Notes: generated from the letters alone by a model not told the origin. Shown: positions 17,916 through 25,812, numbered from the stretch's first letter. The stretch: 64,000 nucleotides of DNA from an uncultured Acidobacteriia bacterium (GCA_903875575.1 CAIQWJ010000083.1:1-64000); one strand, 5' to 3'. Program-made: numbers and translations.

Positions 17916-18785
17916 TCAATGCGTCAGGTCGTAAACAAAGTAATTCATCCCCACCCGATACGCCAGCGACGCCCACTTCTCCGGATATCTGGGCTCGTCC
18001 GAAACCTCCCAGCCGTCTCCCAGATCCATGTTGTGGCAGATCGCGACAATCACCCGACCCCTGTCGTCATAGATCGCGCGCCAGTGCGGCGTCTTGCCCG
18101 CTTTGTAGTCGCGTTCGCCCGTCACAGGATCGCGATCCATGCCGGCCTCGTATTCCAGCCCCGAATCGAAGAACTGCGCGCCCGGCACCTGAAACTTCTC
18201 TTTCAGATCATAGATCGTATGAAAGATCGGATCGTTATCCGGGATATCCACAATCTGCCGCCCCGGCAGCGCCCGGGACATGCTGTAGACGAACTGCGCC
18301 CATTCGCGGTCACCGTGGAAATCGTCCACCATCAGAAAACCGCCGCGCAGCAGGTACTCGCCCAGTTGCTTGGCCTGTTCGTCCGGCAACAGCCAGTGAC
18401 CCACCTCAACCGCGTACATCATCGGCCAGTTGTAGACGTCATCGGTGCCATCGAGTTCCACCACCTGTTCGGTCAGGCGCCCATTAATACGAGTGAGTCG
18501 CTGCACGCCGGCCAGCAGATGCCTGTCGGAGCGCGGATAATCCATGGTCCAGTAGCCTGCGAAAGGCGTGCCGTCGTTATTGAACAACGGCTTGGTCGGA
18601 TAACCGTAAACATCCGGATACTTCAGCCGCGCACGCACCCAATCAGTTCGGGTATTGGAGTCCGCCGGAATGGGAAAATTCCCGTACTCAATGGCCGGAT
18701 ATTCTTTAAACGGTCGCTGCGCCAGAAGCGCAATCCCGGTGCCAAGTCCGAGCAGAGCGACCAGCAGTGCGTGACGAAGGCGCAT
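17916..18785 (-). CDS. DUF4159 domain-containing secreted protein
   Basis: A 289-aa protein with a signal peptide (MRLRHALLVALLGLGTGIAL, cleavage near LLAQ). The body matches the DUF4159 pattern: RARLKYPDVYGYP early, then LTEQVVELDGTDDVYNWPMM, LGEYLLRGGFLMVDDFHG and a late RVIVAICHNMDLGDGWE with YRVGMNYFVYDLTH at the C-terminus. The fold is related to the class I glutamine-amidotransferase-like domains found in aerotolerance-operon proteins. Its molecular role is unknown. Several DUF4159 genes are usual in acidobacterial genomes. Confidence 0.85.
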   Translation of the reverse strand: MRLRHALLVALLGLGTGIALLAQRPFKEYPAIEYGNFPIPADSNTRTDWVRARLKYPDVYGYPTKPLFNNDGTPFAGYWTMDYPRSDRHLLAGVQRLTRINGRLTEQVVELDGTDDVYNWPMMYAVEVGHWLLPDEQAKQLGEYLLRGGFLMVDDFHGDREWAQFVYSMSRALPGRQIVDIPDNDPIFHTIYDLKEKFQVPGAQFFDSGLEYEAGMDRDPVTGERDYKAGKTPHWRAIYDDRGRVIVAICHNMDLGDGWEVSDEPRYPEKWASLAYRVGMNYFVYDLTH

Positions 18786-18859
18786 AGGGTAAAAAGCGCC
18801 TTCAGAATAGCAGAAGCGGACCGGGTTTCGGGCGCGTCTCAGTCTATCGCTGGTCTGCG

Positions 18860-19237
18860 TTATCCAATTGCCACGAGAATAGCCAGAATCTGAACCTTGA
18901 GTCCCGGGATATCGTCGCGCACGATCGGCAATATACGTTCTATTCGGATACCAAGGTAGTCATGCACGACTACATTGCGGAATCCAGCCAGTTCGCGCCA
19001 CGGGACCAGCGGATATGCAGCCTTTCGCTCCGCCGATACCCGCTTCGAGGACTCCGTCAGTAGCTGCAGTTTTCGCAGGACGGCATCCTGCGTCAGTTCG
19101 TCGAGTTCGATGTTGTGGGCCGCCGCGTAGTTCTCAATGCTCTCGATGCACTCCAACATGTGTGCCAGATAAAAGGCATCGCGCGTGCCCGAGATCTCCG
19201 GCTGAGAATCCGCGGCATTGACATCGCACTCACTCAA
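18860..19237 (-). CDS. hepT: HepT-family toxin (HEPN RNase)
   Basis: A 125-aa protein with a HEPN-type four-helix pattern. The catalytic R-x4-H-x-Y motif is intact as RNVVVHDY within WRELAGFRNVVVHDYLG. HepT proteins are mRNA- or tRNA-cleaving toxins that the cognate MntA nucleotidyltransferase silences by adding AMP residues to the Tyr of this motif. The gene overlaps mntA by 4 bp (19234-19237) with the antitoxin first, the usual order. The N-terminal 20 residues (MSECDVNAADSQPEISGTRD) look poorly conserved and the real start may be internal. Confidence 0.85.
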   Translation of the reverse strand: MSECDVNAADSQPEISGTRDAFYLAHMLECIESIENYAAAHNIELDELTQDAVLRKLQLLTESSKRVSAERKAAYPLVPWRELAGFRNVVVHDYLGIRIERILPIVRDDIPGLKVQILAILVAIG

Positions 19238-19524
19238 AGAGGCACGGCCTCGGCCTCGATGCGTTCTCGCAGAAGGCGGTGTAGCCCCTGTTCTTCCACT
19301 ACATCTACTCTGCGTCCGAGCGCGTCTTCCAGGTCGGCAATCAACCCGCCGGGGAAGAACGGCGTGGTCTTCGAACCAGCTTCGATCAGCAGGTCAAGGT
19401 CGCTGTCGGGCCTGGCTTCACCACGTACAAAGGAGCCGAAAACCTTGACGCTGGTGACGCCGTGACGCTGCGCAATCGCCAGAATCCTGTCCCTGTCGCC
19501 AGCCTGCAACTGTTGCAATGCCAT
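19234..19524 (-). CDS. mntA: MntA-family nucleotidyltransferase antitoxin
   Basis: A 96-aa minimal nucleotidyltransferase with the catalytic motif GSFVRGEARPDSDLDLLIE (GSxxRGxxxxxSDxDL) and a further Asp in the strand VDVVEEQ. In characterised pairs this enzyme AMPylates HepT and so neutralises it. It is translationally coupled to hepT by the 4-bp overlap. Length and motif spacing are normal, so the pair looks functional. Confidence 0.87.
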   Translation of the reverse strand: MALQQLQAGDRDRILAIAQRHGVTSVKVFGSFVRGEARPDSDLDLLIEAGSKTTPFFPGGLIADLEDALGRRVDVVEEQGLHRLLRERIEAEAVPL

Positions 19525-19573
19525 TCTGCATCCATAGTAGCGCCTTTGGGAATGACAGGTTTGCCCGTCTGCC

Positions 19574-20374
19574 TTACCGCGCCGGCGAACTCTGCGTAAC
19601 CTTCGCCGCCGGTGCCTTCGCCGGAGTCTGGATCGCCCGCCACGAGAGCTGCCCGCCGATATAAATCAGCCACACACAAAGCGCCAGTCGCATCTTGCGC
19701 GGTTCCAGCACCTTCGTCAACTGAGTCCCGATCAACACGGCAGGTACGCCACCCATCAACAACTTCCACAACACCGGCCACGGCACACCAGTCGTGCTCG
19801 CGTGAATACCCCCGGCAAATAGCGACAACAGCAGCCCGAACGCCAGATCCGTCCCCACAATCTCCGCCGGATGCAGCTCGGTAAACCGCATCAGCGCCAC
19901 CGTCCCCAGCGCCCCCGCACCAGCTGACGAAAATCCCACCTCAAATCCAATCGGCGCAAACACCGCGGGCAGCACCCAGAGCGACCCCACCGCCTTCCGC
20001 TCAATCCCCTTCGGCGACATGCTCCGCCAAAAAGTCCCCATCGCCGAAATCAACACCGTGATCCCCACAATGATCAGGATCGGCCGCGTCAGACCTTCTT
20101 TGTCCAGATGGTTCAGCAACAGGCTGCCAATAATCACCGCGGGCAATCCACCACCCGCAATATACGCCAGCACTTTGAAATTGACGTGCCCGCGCGAGAG
20201 GTAAACCGGAGTCGCAATGAGCTTGACGATGGTGCTGAAAACCAGCGAGGTGGTCACCGCGTTCGGTGCCGACATGCCAAAGAAAAGGATCAGGATCGGT
20301 GCCGTAATGCTACCGGCGCCAACACCTGTGGCACCAATAGCCAGCGCAATCAGGAATCCAGCGAGTATTTCCAC
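19574..20374 (-). CDS. TauE/SafE-family anion exporter
   Basis: A 266-aa membrane protein with about eight hydrophobic segments arranged as two related halves. The first repeat begins IALAIGATGVGAGSITAPIL and the second FEVGFSSAGAGALGTVALMR, the glycine-rich pattern of the TauE/SafE (DUF81) family. Members move sulfite, sulfoacetate, taurine-derived anions or other small anions. No sulfur genes are nearby, so the substrate is unassigned. The start MEILAGFLIALAIG is the only reasonable one. The next gene upstream on the same strand is an acyltransferase 31 bp away. Confidence 0.85.
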   Translation of the reverse strand: MEILAGFLIALAIGATGVGAGSITAPILILFFGMSAPNAVTTSLVFSTIVKLIATPVYLSRGHVNFKVLAYIAGGGLPAVIIGSLLLNHLDKEGLTRPILIIVGITVLISAMGTFWRSMSPKGIERKAVGSLWVLPAVFAPIGFEVGFSSAGAGALGTVALMRFTELHPAEIVGTDLAFGLLLSLFAGGIHASTTGVPWPVLWKLLMGGVPAVLIGTQLTKVLEPRKMRLALCVWLIYIGGQLSWRAIQTPAKAPAAKVTQSSPAR

Positions 20375-20405
20375 TCGTTCGAGTATACCCTATTCCCGAT
20401 AGGAA

Positions 20406-21470
20406 TTAGCAGGTTTCTGCCGGCGGGCTCAGGCTGACGCGACGGAATCGCTGCCGAAGCCGCAGAAACCTCGTCTCGATCACGAACCACGACGCGCACC
20501 CCGCCGCGCACGCCACCAGCAGATTCCACGGAAACCGGTTCAGAATGGCATGTCCAAACGGGTTCATGGAGAGCTGCTGCCAGAGATAAAGCGAGTAACT
20601 CAGCTTGCCGACGAACACCAGCGGTGCACTGTTCAAAACCCTCCCCGCAAGGCCCCCAGGCACGAAAACAAACCGAGCCAGCAGACCGGTCAGCACCAGA
20701 TCCATCACCATGCGCAGAATCCTGTTTGCGCTCCCCAGATCCAGCGCATCCATCGCCAGCAGGGCCCCAATGCCCGCCGCCGTCGCAGTCGCTCCGGTCC
20801 ACTGCGGGAAGGCGCCGATGAATCGCCGCACCCGATCCTGCGCCATCGCCAGCAGACACCCCATCGCGATCGGCCCCAGCACCAGTGGCGTGGCATATCG
20901 GAATTGCGGGTTGATCAGTTCATACCCGGTGGTCACAAACAAACCACGCACCAGCACACCCCCAAAGATTGCCGTGACCGCGATCCACACGCACGCTCGC
21001 AGACTGGCAAACCGCATCGCCAGCGGCCAAAGCATGTAAAAGTGCTCTTCCACGGAGAGCGACCACAAATGTCCCACCTGCCACACGCTCTGCGTGAAGT
21101 TGATCGTGTAGGTCAGTACAAAGATCCAGAGCCGTGCCGGAATCTCAATCACCCCGAATGCACTGAGCGCAAAAGCCACCCCCACGTAAGCCAGAAATGC
21201 GGGCAGAATCCGGAGCGCCCGCCGGATATAAAAGAGCCGCAGGGAGATTGACCCGAACCGCTCCTTCTCTTCAATCAAAAGCCGCGTGATCAGAAATCCG
21301 GAGATCACGAAAAAAATCCTGACCCCCAGATCCGCGTGCAGCAGCGCAAACCGAAAGAGAAAGGAATGCCCCTCGGCGCCGCCGATTCCATGCCCCAGCA
21401 GGACCAGCACAATGGAGATCGCGCGCAGTCCGTCCAGCGAGGGAATGGTGCGCGCTTCGCGTGGCTCCAT
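20406..21470 (-). CDS. Acyltransferase 3 family membrane protein
   Basis: About 354 residues from MEPREARTIPSLDGLRAISI (21470); the ORF track begins 14 codons earlier. It shows the hallmark N-terminal block of the acyltransferase 3 (OafA/YrhL-like) family: SLDGLRAISIVLVLLGHG, RIFFVISGFLITRLLIEE and RRALRILPAF. About ten membrane segments follow, with VGHLWSLSVEEHFYMLWPL as the second signature. These enzymes O-acylate exopolysaccharide, O-antigen or peptidoglycan sugars at the inner membrane. No carbohydrate gene cluster surrounds it here. Confidence 0.9.
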   Translation of the reverse strand: MEPREARTIPSLDGLRAISIVLVLLGHGIGGAEGHSFLFRFALLHADLGVRIFFVISGFLITRLLIEEKERFGSISLRLFYIRRALRILPAFLAYVGVAFALSAFGVIEIPARLWIFVLTYTINFTQSVWQVGHLWSLSVEEHFYMLWPLAMRFASLRACVWIAVTAIFGGVLVRGLFVTTGYELINPQFRYATPLVLGPIAMGCLLAMAQDRVRRFIGAFPQWTGATATAAGIGALLAMDALDLGSANRILRMVMDLVLTGLLARFVFVPGGLAGRVLNSAPLVFVGKLSYSLYLWQQLSMNPFGHAILNRFPWNLLVACAAGCASWFVIETRFLRLRQRFRRVSLSPPAETC

Positions 21471-21563
21471 AACCCTGAATGGTAGTACACCGAAGAAAAT
21501 GCAAGAATGCATATGGATGCCAATCCCTGCGTCCTTGCGCTGCTCATTAGTACTAATACGTTA

Positions 21564-21592
21564 GAGAGCCGCGACCCGCAAGGGAGCGGTCT
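21564..21592. repeat. Dispersed short element containing ccgcaagggagcg
   Basis: The intergenic sequence gagagccgcgaccc followed by gcaagggagcggtct contains ccgcaagggagcg (21576-21588). The same 13-mer, also preceded by a degenerate cgtta..ga context, forms the right arm of the terminator at 48595-48607. This looks like one member of a genome-dispersed intergenic repeat. Confidence 0.5.
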
Positions 21593-21633
21593 TCAAGGCA
21601 CGTCCTCTCCCCCAGGCCCCGGCAAAACACGGT

Positions 21634-21918
21634 ATGGTTTTTGGTATCGCAACCCGAAAGCTCACCATCACTCTGCCGGAAGATCAACTCACCCAGGTAC
21701 GCGAAATCGTCAACGCAGGCAGCTCCTCCAGCGTCTCAGCCTTCGTGCCGCACGCCCTCGGCGTCGCCCTCTTTGACGCCGCCGGCTGGCAGGAAATGCT
21801 GGAAACCACGCTTCTACGCACCGGTGGACCACTGAAACAGAAAGAACGCGCCTGGGCCGACGCCCTCCTCTCCCCCAAATCGCCACGCAAAGGCCACGGC
21901 ACCAGGCGAGCGGCGTGA
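21634..21918 (+). CDS. Ribbon-helix-helix-type antitoxin (putative)
   Basis: A 94-aa protein whose N-terminus (TRKLTITLPEDQLTQVREIV) has the beta-strand-helix pattern of a ribbon-helix-helix DNA-binding antitoxin. An acidic/basic C-terminal tail follows (LKQKERAWADALLSPKSPRK) that could occupy a toxin. It overlaps the PIN-domain gene by 4 bp (21915-21918), the normal arrangement of a VapBC-type module. By analogy it binds its own promoter and the toxin. The start at 21634 was taken because the RHH strand begins within the first ten residues. Confidence 0.7.
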   Translation: MVFGIATRKLTITLPEDQLTQVREIVNAGSSSSVSAFVPHALGVALFDAAGWQEMLETTLLRTGGPLKQKERAWADALLSPKSPRKGHGTRRAA

Positions 21919-22292
21919 GCGGCATCACGCTCGATGCCTGCGCCCTGATCGCCATAGACAAAGACGACCGCCGGGTACTGGCGCTCATCGCGCGCGCCAC
22001 CGAACGCGGCCTTCGCATCACCGTTCCCGCAACGGCGCTCGCTCAGGTCATCCATCATCTCGCGCGCCAGGTCCGCCTCTGCCGGCTCATTCGCCAACCC
22101 GGCACGGACCTCATACCTCTCAGCGGCTTCGATGCGACAGAGGTTGGTCTTCTGCTGGCGCGGACGGCAACAACGGACATTGTCGATGCCCATGTCGTCG
22201 TCTGCGCCCGAAGGGCGGGCCAGGCCGTTGCCACCAGCGATCCGGAAGACCTCGCACGCCTCGCTCCGGACCTGCAACTCGTGACGGTCTGA
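21915..22292 (+). CDS. PIN-domain ribonuclease toxin (VapC-like)
   Basis: A 125-aa PIN domain starting from a GTG that overlaps the antitoxin stop. The acidic active-site residues are visible in LDACALIAID (first Asp), TTDIVDAHVVVCARR (central Asp) and TSDPEDLARL (last Asp pair). VapC-like toxins cleave tRNA or rRNA and are held inactive by the partner antitoxin. The motif spacing is normal, so the module appears intact. It is followed 4 bp later by a convergent gene on the other strand. Confidence 0.82.
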   Translation: MSGITLDACALIAIDKDDRRVLALIARATERGLRITVPATALAQVIHHLARQVRLCRLIRQPGTDLIPLSGFDATEVGLLLARTATTDIVDAHVVVCARRAGQAVATSDPEDLARLAPDLQLVTV

Positions 22293-22296
22293 ATCC

Positions 22297-23151
22297 CTAC
22301 TTCACCGTCCCTTCAAACCGAACGCTGCTCTCGGACGAATACTTCCTGTAGTTCCGAAACTCCGTCACGTTCCTGCTGCACAGCGCCGAATCGCGCGGAC
22401 AAATGATAGTCTCCGCATGGGTGGGCAGCAGATAACTCCACTCGCCGATCTTCACGAAACCGTACTCCACCGTCGAATTGGCCGATTTCAGCGGAAACTT
22501 CTCCGGCAATTCCCTTGCCGCCATCTCCGTCCGCAGCACCCCCGAGGTCGCACTATCAATCCAGATCGTCCCGCCATGCGCCGGCGCGTACCCCGACGCA
22601 TCCGCCGAAATGTGCCAGCTCGAATTCGGCTGCTCCACCGCATAGTCGTAACGGATCGCCGCCCGGTTCGCGATCGTCGTCGTGCGCGGCTCCGAAAACA
22701 ATCCCCCGCTGTTCGGAGAAAGAATCACCTCCAGCGTATTCGAAAACTCACCTTCCGACCACCAACCGTTCTTCCCCGGATCCTGCGTCGGCCAGCCATC
22801 CACCAGCAAATCGAGATACACTTCCTTGCCACCCTGCGCCACCACATCGGCGGTCACTGTATCTAACAATCGCCAGGCCTCAGCGGGTTGCGCGACAGGT
22901 GCCTGCGCTGGCGGGCAGTTGTTCGGGCCGCGCGCGTTGGGAACGGAAATGCAGCCCGTCTCTGCCCCACGACTGGAACCCAATACCGGCGAACTCCGGT
23001 ACCGTTGCGTAGTTCTCCGGACCACGTAATCCGGCAGTGATTTGGCGAACGCTGTCGCTGCCCGCCGGGCCGCATCGATCACCGGATCTTGAGCGAACCC
23101 AACCGCAGCGTAGACGAATATGGCCAAAAAACGAAACGCGGTACGCGTCAC
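22297..23151 (-). CDS. Hypothetical secreted protein
   Basis: A 284-aa protein with a signal peptide (MTRTAFRFLAIFVYAAVGFA, cleaved before QDPV). The sequence right after it, AAFAKSLPDYVVRRTTQRY, resembles a recurrent start of secreted acidobacterial proteins of unknown function ('LPDY.c...t.R'). Four Cys residues (GCISV, NNCPPA, IICPRDSALCSR) may form disulfides in the periplasm. The remaining sequence is beta-rich (HGGTIWIDSATSGVLRTEM). No enzyme motif was recognised, and the function is unknown. Confidence 0.65.
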   Translation of the reverse strand: MTRTAFRFLAIFVYAAVGFAQDPVIDAARRAATAFAKSLPDYVVRRTTQRYRSSPVLGSSRGAETGCISVPNARGPNNCPPAQAPVAQPAEAWRLLDTVTADVVAQGGKEVYLDLLVDGWPTQDPGKNGWWSEGEFSNTLEVILSPNSGGLFSEPRTTTIANRAAIRYDYAVEQPNSSWHISADASGYAPAHGGTIWIDSATSGVLRTEMAARELPEKFPLKSANSTVEYGFVKIGEWSYLLPTHAETIICPRDSALCSRNVTEFRNYRKYSSESSVRFEGTVK

Positions 23152-23230
23152 GGCACCCTCCCTTTCCGTCCATTATGGCTCTTTTCGCGTCCGGCGTTGT
23201 GAAACGCTACACTCTTCATAAGGAATCCCC

Positions 23231-23581
23231 ATGCCTGACGAAGCCGCCCCCCGCACCCTGACCTTCGATGTGGAACGCAAAGGCTCCACCGCCATCGTGC
23301 ACTGTCACGGCCGCCTCGTGGCGGGCCTCAACGACTTGCTCTACAACCAGGTCAGCGGCCTCCTCCCGGATCACAGCCGCATCGTCCTTGACCTCACCGA
23401 CCTCACCCACATGGACAGCATGGGCCTCGGCGCGCTGATTCGTGTGTTTGTCTCGGCGAAATCGGCGGGGAAGGAACTGGTCCTCATCAACCTCGGCCCC
23501 CGCATCCGCCAGTTGCTCGGCATGACGAATCTGCTCTCGGCATTCACGGTCATCGCTGAAAACAACGTCATCATCCCGTAG
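23231..23581 (+). CDS. STAS-domain anti-sigma factor antagonist
   Basis: A 116-aa single STAS domain (SpoIIAA/RsbV-like). The key phosphorylation-loop Ser is present in LTDLTHMDSMGLGALIRVF, and the strand before it (SRIVLDLTDL) is typical. Such proteins capture an anti-sigma kinase when dephosphorylated and so release a sigma factor. No RsbW-like kinase is next to it, so its partner lies elsewhere. The SpoIIE-type phosphatase at 37674 could act in the same kind of pathway, but this is speculation. A ribosome-binding site (aagga) precedes the ATG. Confidence 0.87.
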   Translation: MPDEAAPRTLTFDVERKGSTAIVHCHGRLVAGLNDLLYNQVSGLLPDHSRIVLDLTDLTHMDSMGLGALIRVFVSAKSAGKELVLINLGPRIRQLLGMTNLLSAFTVIAENNVIIP

Positions 23582-23624
23582 ACAGGCCTCGGCGTCGTTC
23601 ATAAGTTTCTCGCCATAGAAGATA

Positions 23625-24014
23625 ATGCCGGTCACCCACGATTCACTACTGGAGCGGACCACAATCGACTCCGAAGTCCGCTTCGGGAAACCCTGCATCC
23701 GTGGCCATCGGATCACGGTCCAGAAGATCCTCGAATGGCTCGCCAGTGGAGCGTCTCAGGAGCAGATCCTGGCCGATTATCCGCAACTGGAAGCGGACGA
23801 TTTCCTCGCTGTCTACGCCTATGCCGCAGCGTCGGCATCCGCGCATAAATACGTCACTGGATTTCCCTGGTCGGAAAACGCACTTCGCAATGCTCTCACG
23901 GGAACCGGCGACCGGAGAATTCTGGAATATGTGAATATAAAACAGGTGGCTGATACGCGGATCAAATATTGCCGAACCTTAAGCCGCATGATCCACCACC
24001 GAATTTGCGTTTGA
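23625..24014 (+). CDS. DUF433 antitoxin-like protein with an unusual tail
   Basis: The first 75 residues match DUF433 (VapB45-like): ERTTIDSEVRFGKPCIRGHR, then ITVQKILEWLASGASQEQIL and a closing LEADDFLAVYAYAAASA. DUF433 proteins are winged-helix-like antitoxins that normally sit next to a DUF5615 PIN-like toxin. Here none follows. The ORF runs on for about 50 residues (HKYVTGFPWSENALRNAL onwards) that look like chance translation, suggesting the 3' end and the toxin gene were removed by a deletion. It may still encode a DNA-binding protein. Confidence 0.65.
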   Translation: MPVTHDSLLERTTIDSEVRFGKPCIRGHRITVQKILEWLASGASQEQILADYPQLEADDFLAVYAYAAASASAHKYVTGFPWSENALRNALTGTGDRRILEYVNIKQVADTRIKYCRTLSRMIHHRICV

Positions 24015-24048
24015 ATGGAGAACACAGAGCAAAGATCAGGCCCATCTG

Positions 24049-24285
24049 TTGTTGGATCAACTCGATCCCGGTCAGTTCGAGGCCGTAAGCCGCCTCTTGG
24101 AAGTGATGACCATCCAACCAGCGCATCGGCCGGAAACTGCTCCTGCGGATGATGAACCTGTTACTGAACTGGAGCGCCGTCGTCTTCGCGAAGGGCGCGC
24201 CTGGTTCGCCAAACGTGGCGGCAAGGGCATCCCGATGGAAGAAGTCATGGCCGCTGTTGGCGTCAGGACGGAAGATTCCCAGTAG
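24049..24285 (+). CDS. RelB-like antitoxin, N-terminus probably frameshifted
   Basis: A 78-codon ORF (DQLDPGQFEAVSRLLEVM, DDEPVTELERRRLREGRAWF, GGKGIPMEEVMAAVG) of a type often paired with RelE/ParE-like toxins. The listed start is an internal TTG. In-frame residues upstream read SKDQAHLLLDQLDPG, the expected N-terminus, but without a start codon. An ATG at 24015 (MENTE) lies in a different frame and would join correctly if one base near 24030 were removed. It overlaps the following toxin-like gene by 1 bp. It is probably part of a decaying toxin-antitoxin pair. Confidence 0.55.
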   Translation: MLDQLDPGQFEAVSRLLEVMTIQPAHRPETAPADDEPVTELERRRLREGRAWFAKRGGKGIPMEEVMAAVGVRTEDSQ

Positions 24286-24590
24286 TGCCGCCGTACGGGA
24301 TTGAATGGCTGGACGAGGCCGCTGCCGACGTTCGCACCATTGATCGCAGTATGGCCATGCGAATCTTCGATGGCATTCTGCATTTTGCCCGCACAGGTTC
24401 GGGCGATATCAAGACTCTCCACGGCGATATGACGGGATCCCTCCGCCTTCGCGTCGGCCAGGATCGGAAGCCTATCGCTAACCAGACAGCCTGTGCGATT
24501 CAACCTGCCCGGCGTACCATCGTTCGTCGAGAAACTCAGGTGGCACGCCGCTTCCACACGGGTCAATATTGCGGCGCTCCAACTCGTTGA
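24285..24590 (+). pseudogene. RelE/ParE-like toxin remnant
   Basis: From the GTG at 24285 the frame reads YGIEWLDEAAADVRTIDRSM and TGSGDIKTLHGDMTGSLRLR, the first two-thirds of a RelE-type toxin. Right after LRLRVG the family pattern is lost (QDRKPIANQTACAIQPARR). In another frame the bases 24464-24481 read SEAYR-stop, which is how many RelE proteins end. This suggests an internal deletion of roughly 20 codons that also shifted the frame. The ORF tail after about 24480 is antisense to the next gene. The catalytic C-terminal residues are missing, so it should be inactive. Confidence 0.6.
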
Positions 24591-24795
24591 ACCATTCGTT
24601 ACGAAGGGTCTCCGGAAACCTGGAGCCACACCAGGGGCAGAACTGGATAACGACCACGCTGTCGCCTCCGTCGGGCACGCGAATACCAATCTCTCGGAAC
24701 TTCGCCGTCCAGATGATCATCTCGTCTTCATCCCGGAGCGCATCCCCCATCCGAGCGCAACAAGGAAAAGCGTCGATCTCACCATCGTGTCCCAT
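24478..24795 (-). CDS. DUF6980-like small Cys protein
   Basis: About 105 residues from the ATG at 24795 (MGHDGEIDAFPCCARMGDAL), which has ggaggg about ten bases upstream; the ORF track starts 13 codons earlier. The block VVVIQFCPWCGSRFPETLRN with CPWCG, then EWFNELE and a closing VPPEFLDERWY, matches a family of small proteins I associate with DUF6980. A CC pair near the N-terminus may add to a metal site. The function of the family is unknown. The gene is convergent with, and slightly overlaps, the RelE remnant. The family name is from memory. Confidence 0.6.
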   Translation of the reverse strand: MGHDGEIDAFPCCARMGDALRDEDEMIIWTAKFREIGIRVPDGGDSVVVIQFCPWCGSRFPETLRNEWFNELERRNIDPCGSGVPPEFLDERWYAGQVESHRLSG

Positions 24796-24854
24796 TCGGA
24801 TCGTCTCCCTCCACATTGTAAGCTCAAATCCCACCCACGCCCCTAAGAATTCCT

Positions 24855-24889
24855 CTTGGCGTCCTTCGCGAAACTTGGCGTCCTTCGCG
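24855..24889. repeat. Two copies of cttggcgtccttcgcg
   Basis: The 16-mer cttggcgtccttcgcg occurs at 24855-24870 and again at 24874-24889, separated by aaa. It lies in a 230-bp non-coding gap between the DUF6980-like gene and the next ORF. Similar motifs are scattered in many GC-rich genomes. Nothing else is visible in the gap. Confidence 0.75.
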
Positions 24890-25025
24890 TCAAAATCCCC
24901 CCACCCGAATCCCCAGTCCTGCCCATTTCAAAACTATATCTACCAATAAAATCAACAACTTAATAAATTTCCAGCCAAAACTCCGGACTCCCGCATGATA
25001 AACCGGACATGAGGAACACCACATC

Positions 25026-25715
25026 ATGCCAAACGTCCGACCCATCTCAGAAACGCCGCAATCTCTCAAAAAGAAAAACACCGACCGCACCCGCTACAAC
25101 GCCCTCCGTCACGGCCTCACCGCCCAGGTCCTCATCATGTCCGACGAAGACCGTCGTCACTACGACATCTTCCTCGCCAACACCATCGACGAACTGGCCC
25201 CCGTCGGCCAGATCGAAACCTCGCTCGCCACCGCGATCGCCGAGCACGACTGGCGTCTCAAATCCATCCGCGCCCGCTGCAACAACATCGTCGCCCTCGG
25301 CCAGTTCGATGGCACCCAAAACCGCTTCGCCACCGAGCATCCCGAAATTCAGAACGCCGTCACCGACGCCATTACCACCGCCGAGCATTCCGAAGAGCTC
25401 GTGCGCCTCTCTCTTTACGAACAACGCACCCAGCGCGCCTGGAAAAACGCGATGACCGACCTCAAACAGGTCCAGGCCGACCGCGAGGCCAAACTCCTCA
25501 AACAGCAGGAATCCGCCCGCTCCCTCCTCTACTACCACAAATTAAGGGACTTACCCTGGCAGCCGGCCGACGACAACTTCGTTTTTTCGACCGACGAAAT
25601 CGAGTACAACGCCAGCCGTTTTCATCGCGAAGCGCTGGGCAAAAGGGACGTCTACAGGTACCGGGGTGACTTCTTCCCCTGCGATGTCCCCCGCAAACGC
25701 GAAGAATCGGAATAA
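25026..25715 (+). CDS. Hypothetical protein with NALRHGLTA motif
   Basis: A 229-aa soluble protein with no signal peptide. The N-terminal RYNALRHGLTAQVLIMSDED resembles the 'NAxKHGLTA' start of a protein family common in Solibacter-type and planctomycete genomes, often in several copies per genome. The middle is strongly helical (ETSLATAIAEHDWRLKSIRA, then EQRTQRAWKNAMTDLKQVQA) and may form a coiled coil. The C-terminus is charged. The function is unknown. The NALKHG motif recalls phage- or transposon-linked proteins, but there is no mobile gene next to it. Confidence 0.65.
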   Translation: MPNVRPISETPQSLKKKNTDRTRYNALRHGLTAQVLIMSDEDRRHYDIFLANTIDELAPVGQIETSLATAIAEHDWRLKSIRARCNNIVALGQFDGTQNRFATEHPEIQNAVTDAITTAEHSEELVRLSLYEQRTQRAWKNAMTDLKQVQADREAKLLKQQESARSLLYYHKLRDLPWQPADDNFVFSTDEIEYNASRFHREALGKRDVYRYRGDFFPCDVPRKREESE

Positions 25716-25812
25716 CCTCGCGCCAAAATCGCTCGAAGCTCTGACCCTGACGCAACGCCACGCCATTCGTGCGCCTGTAATAATGTGCCCCGCGCTCGGT
25801 CTACTCTGGTGA

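Noticed and set aside
24796-25025. CRISPR-like repeats in the gap with cttggcgtccttcgcg
   Set aside because: Only two copies with a 3-base spacer, so not an array.
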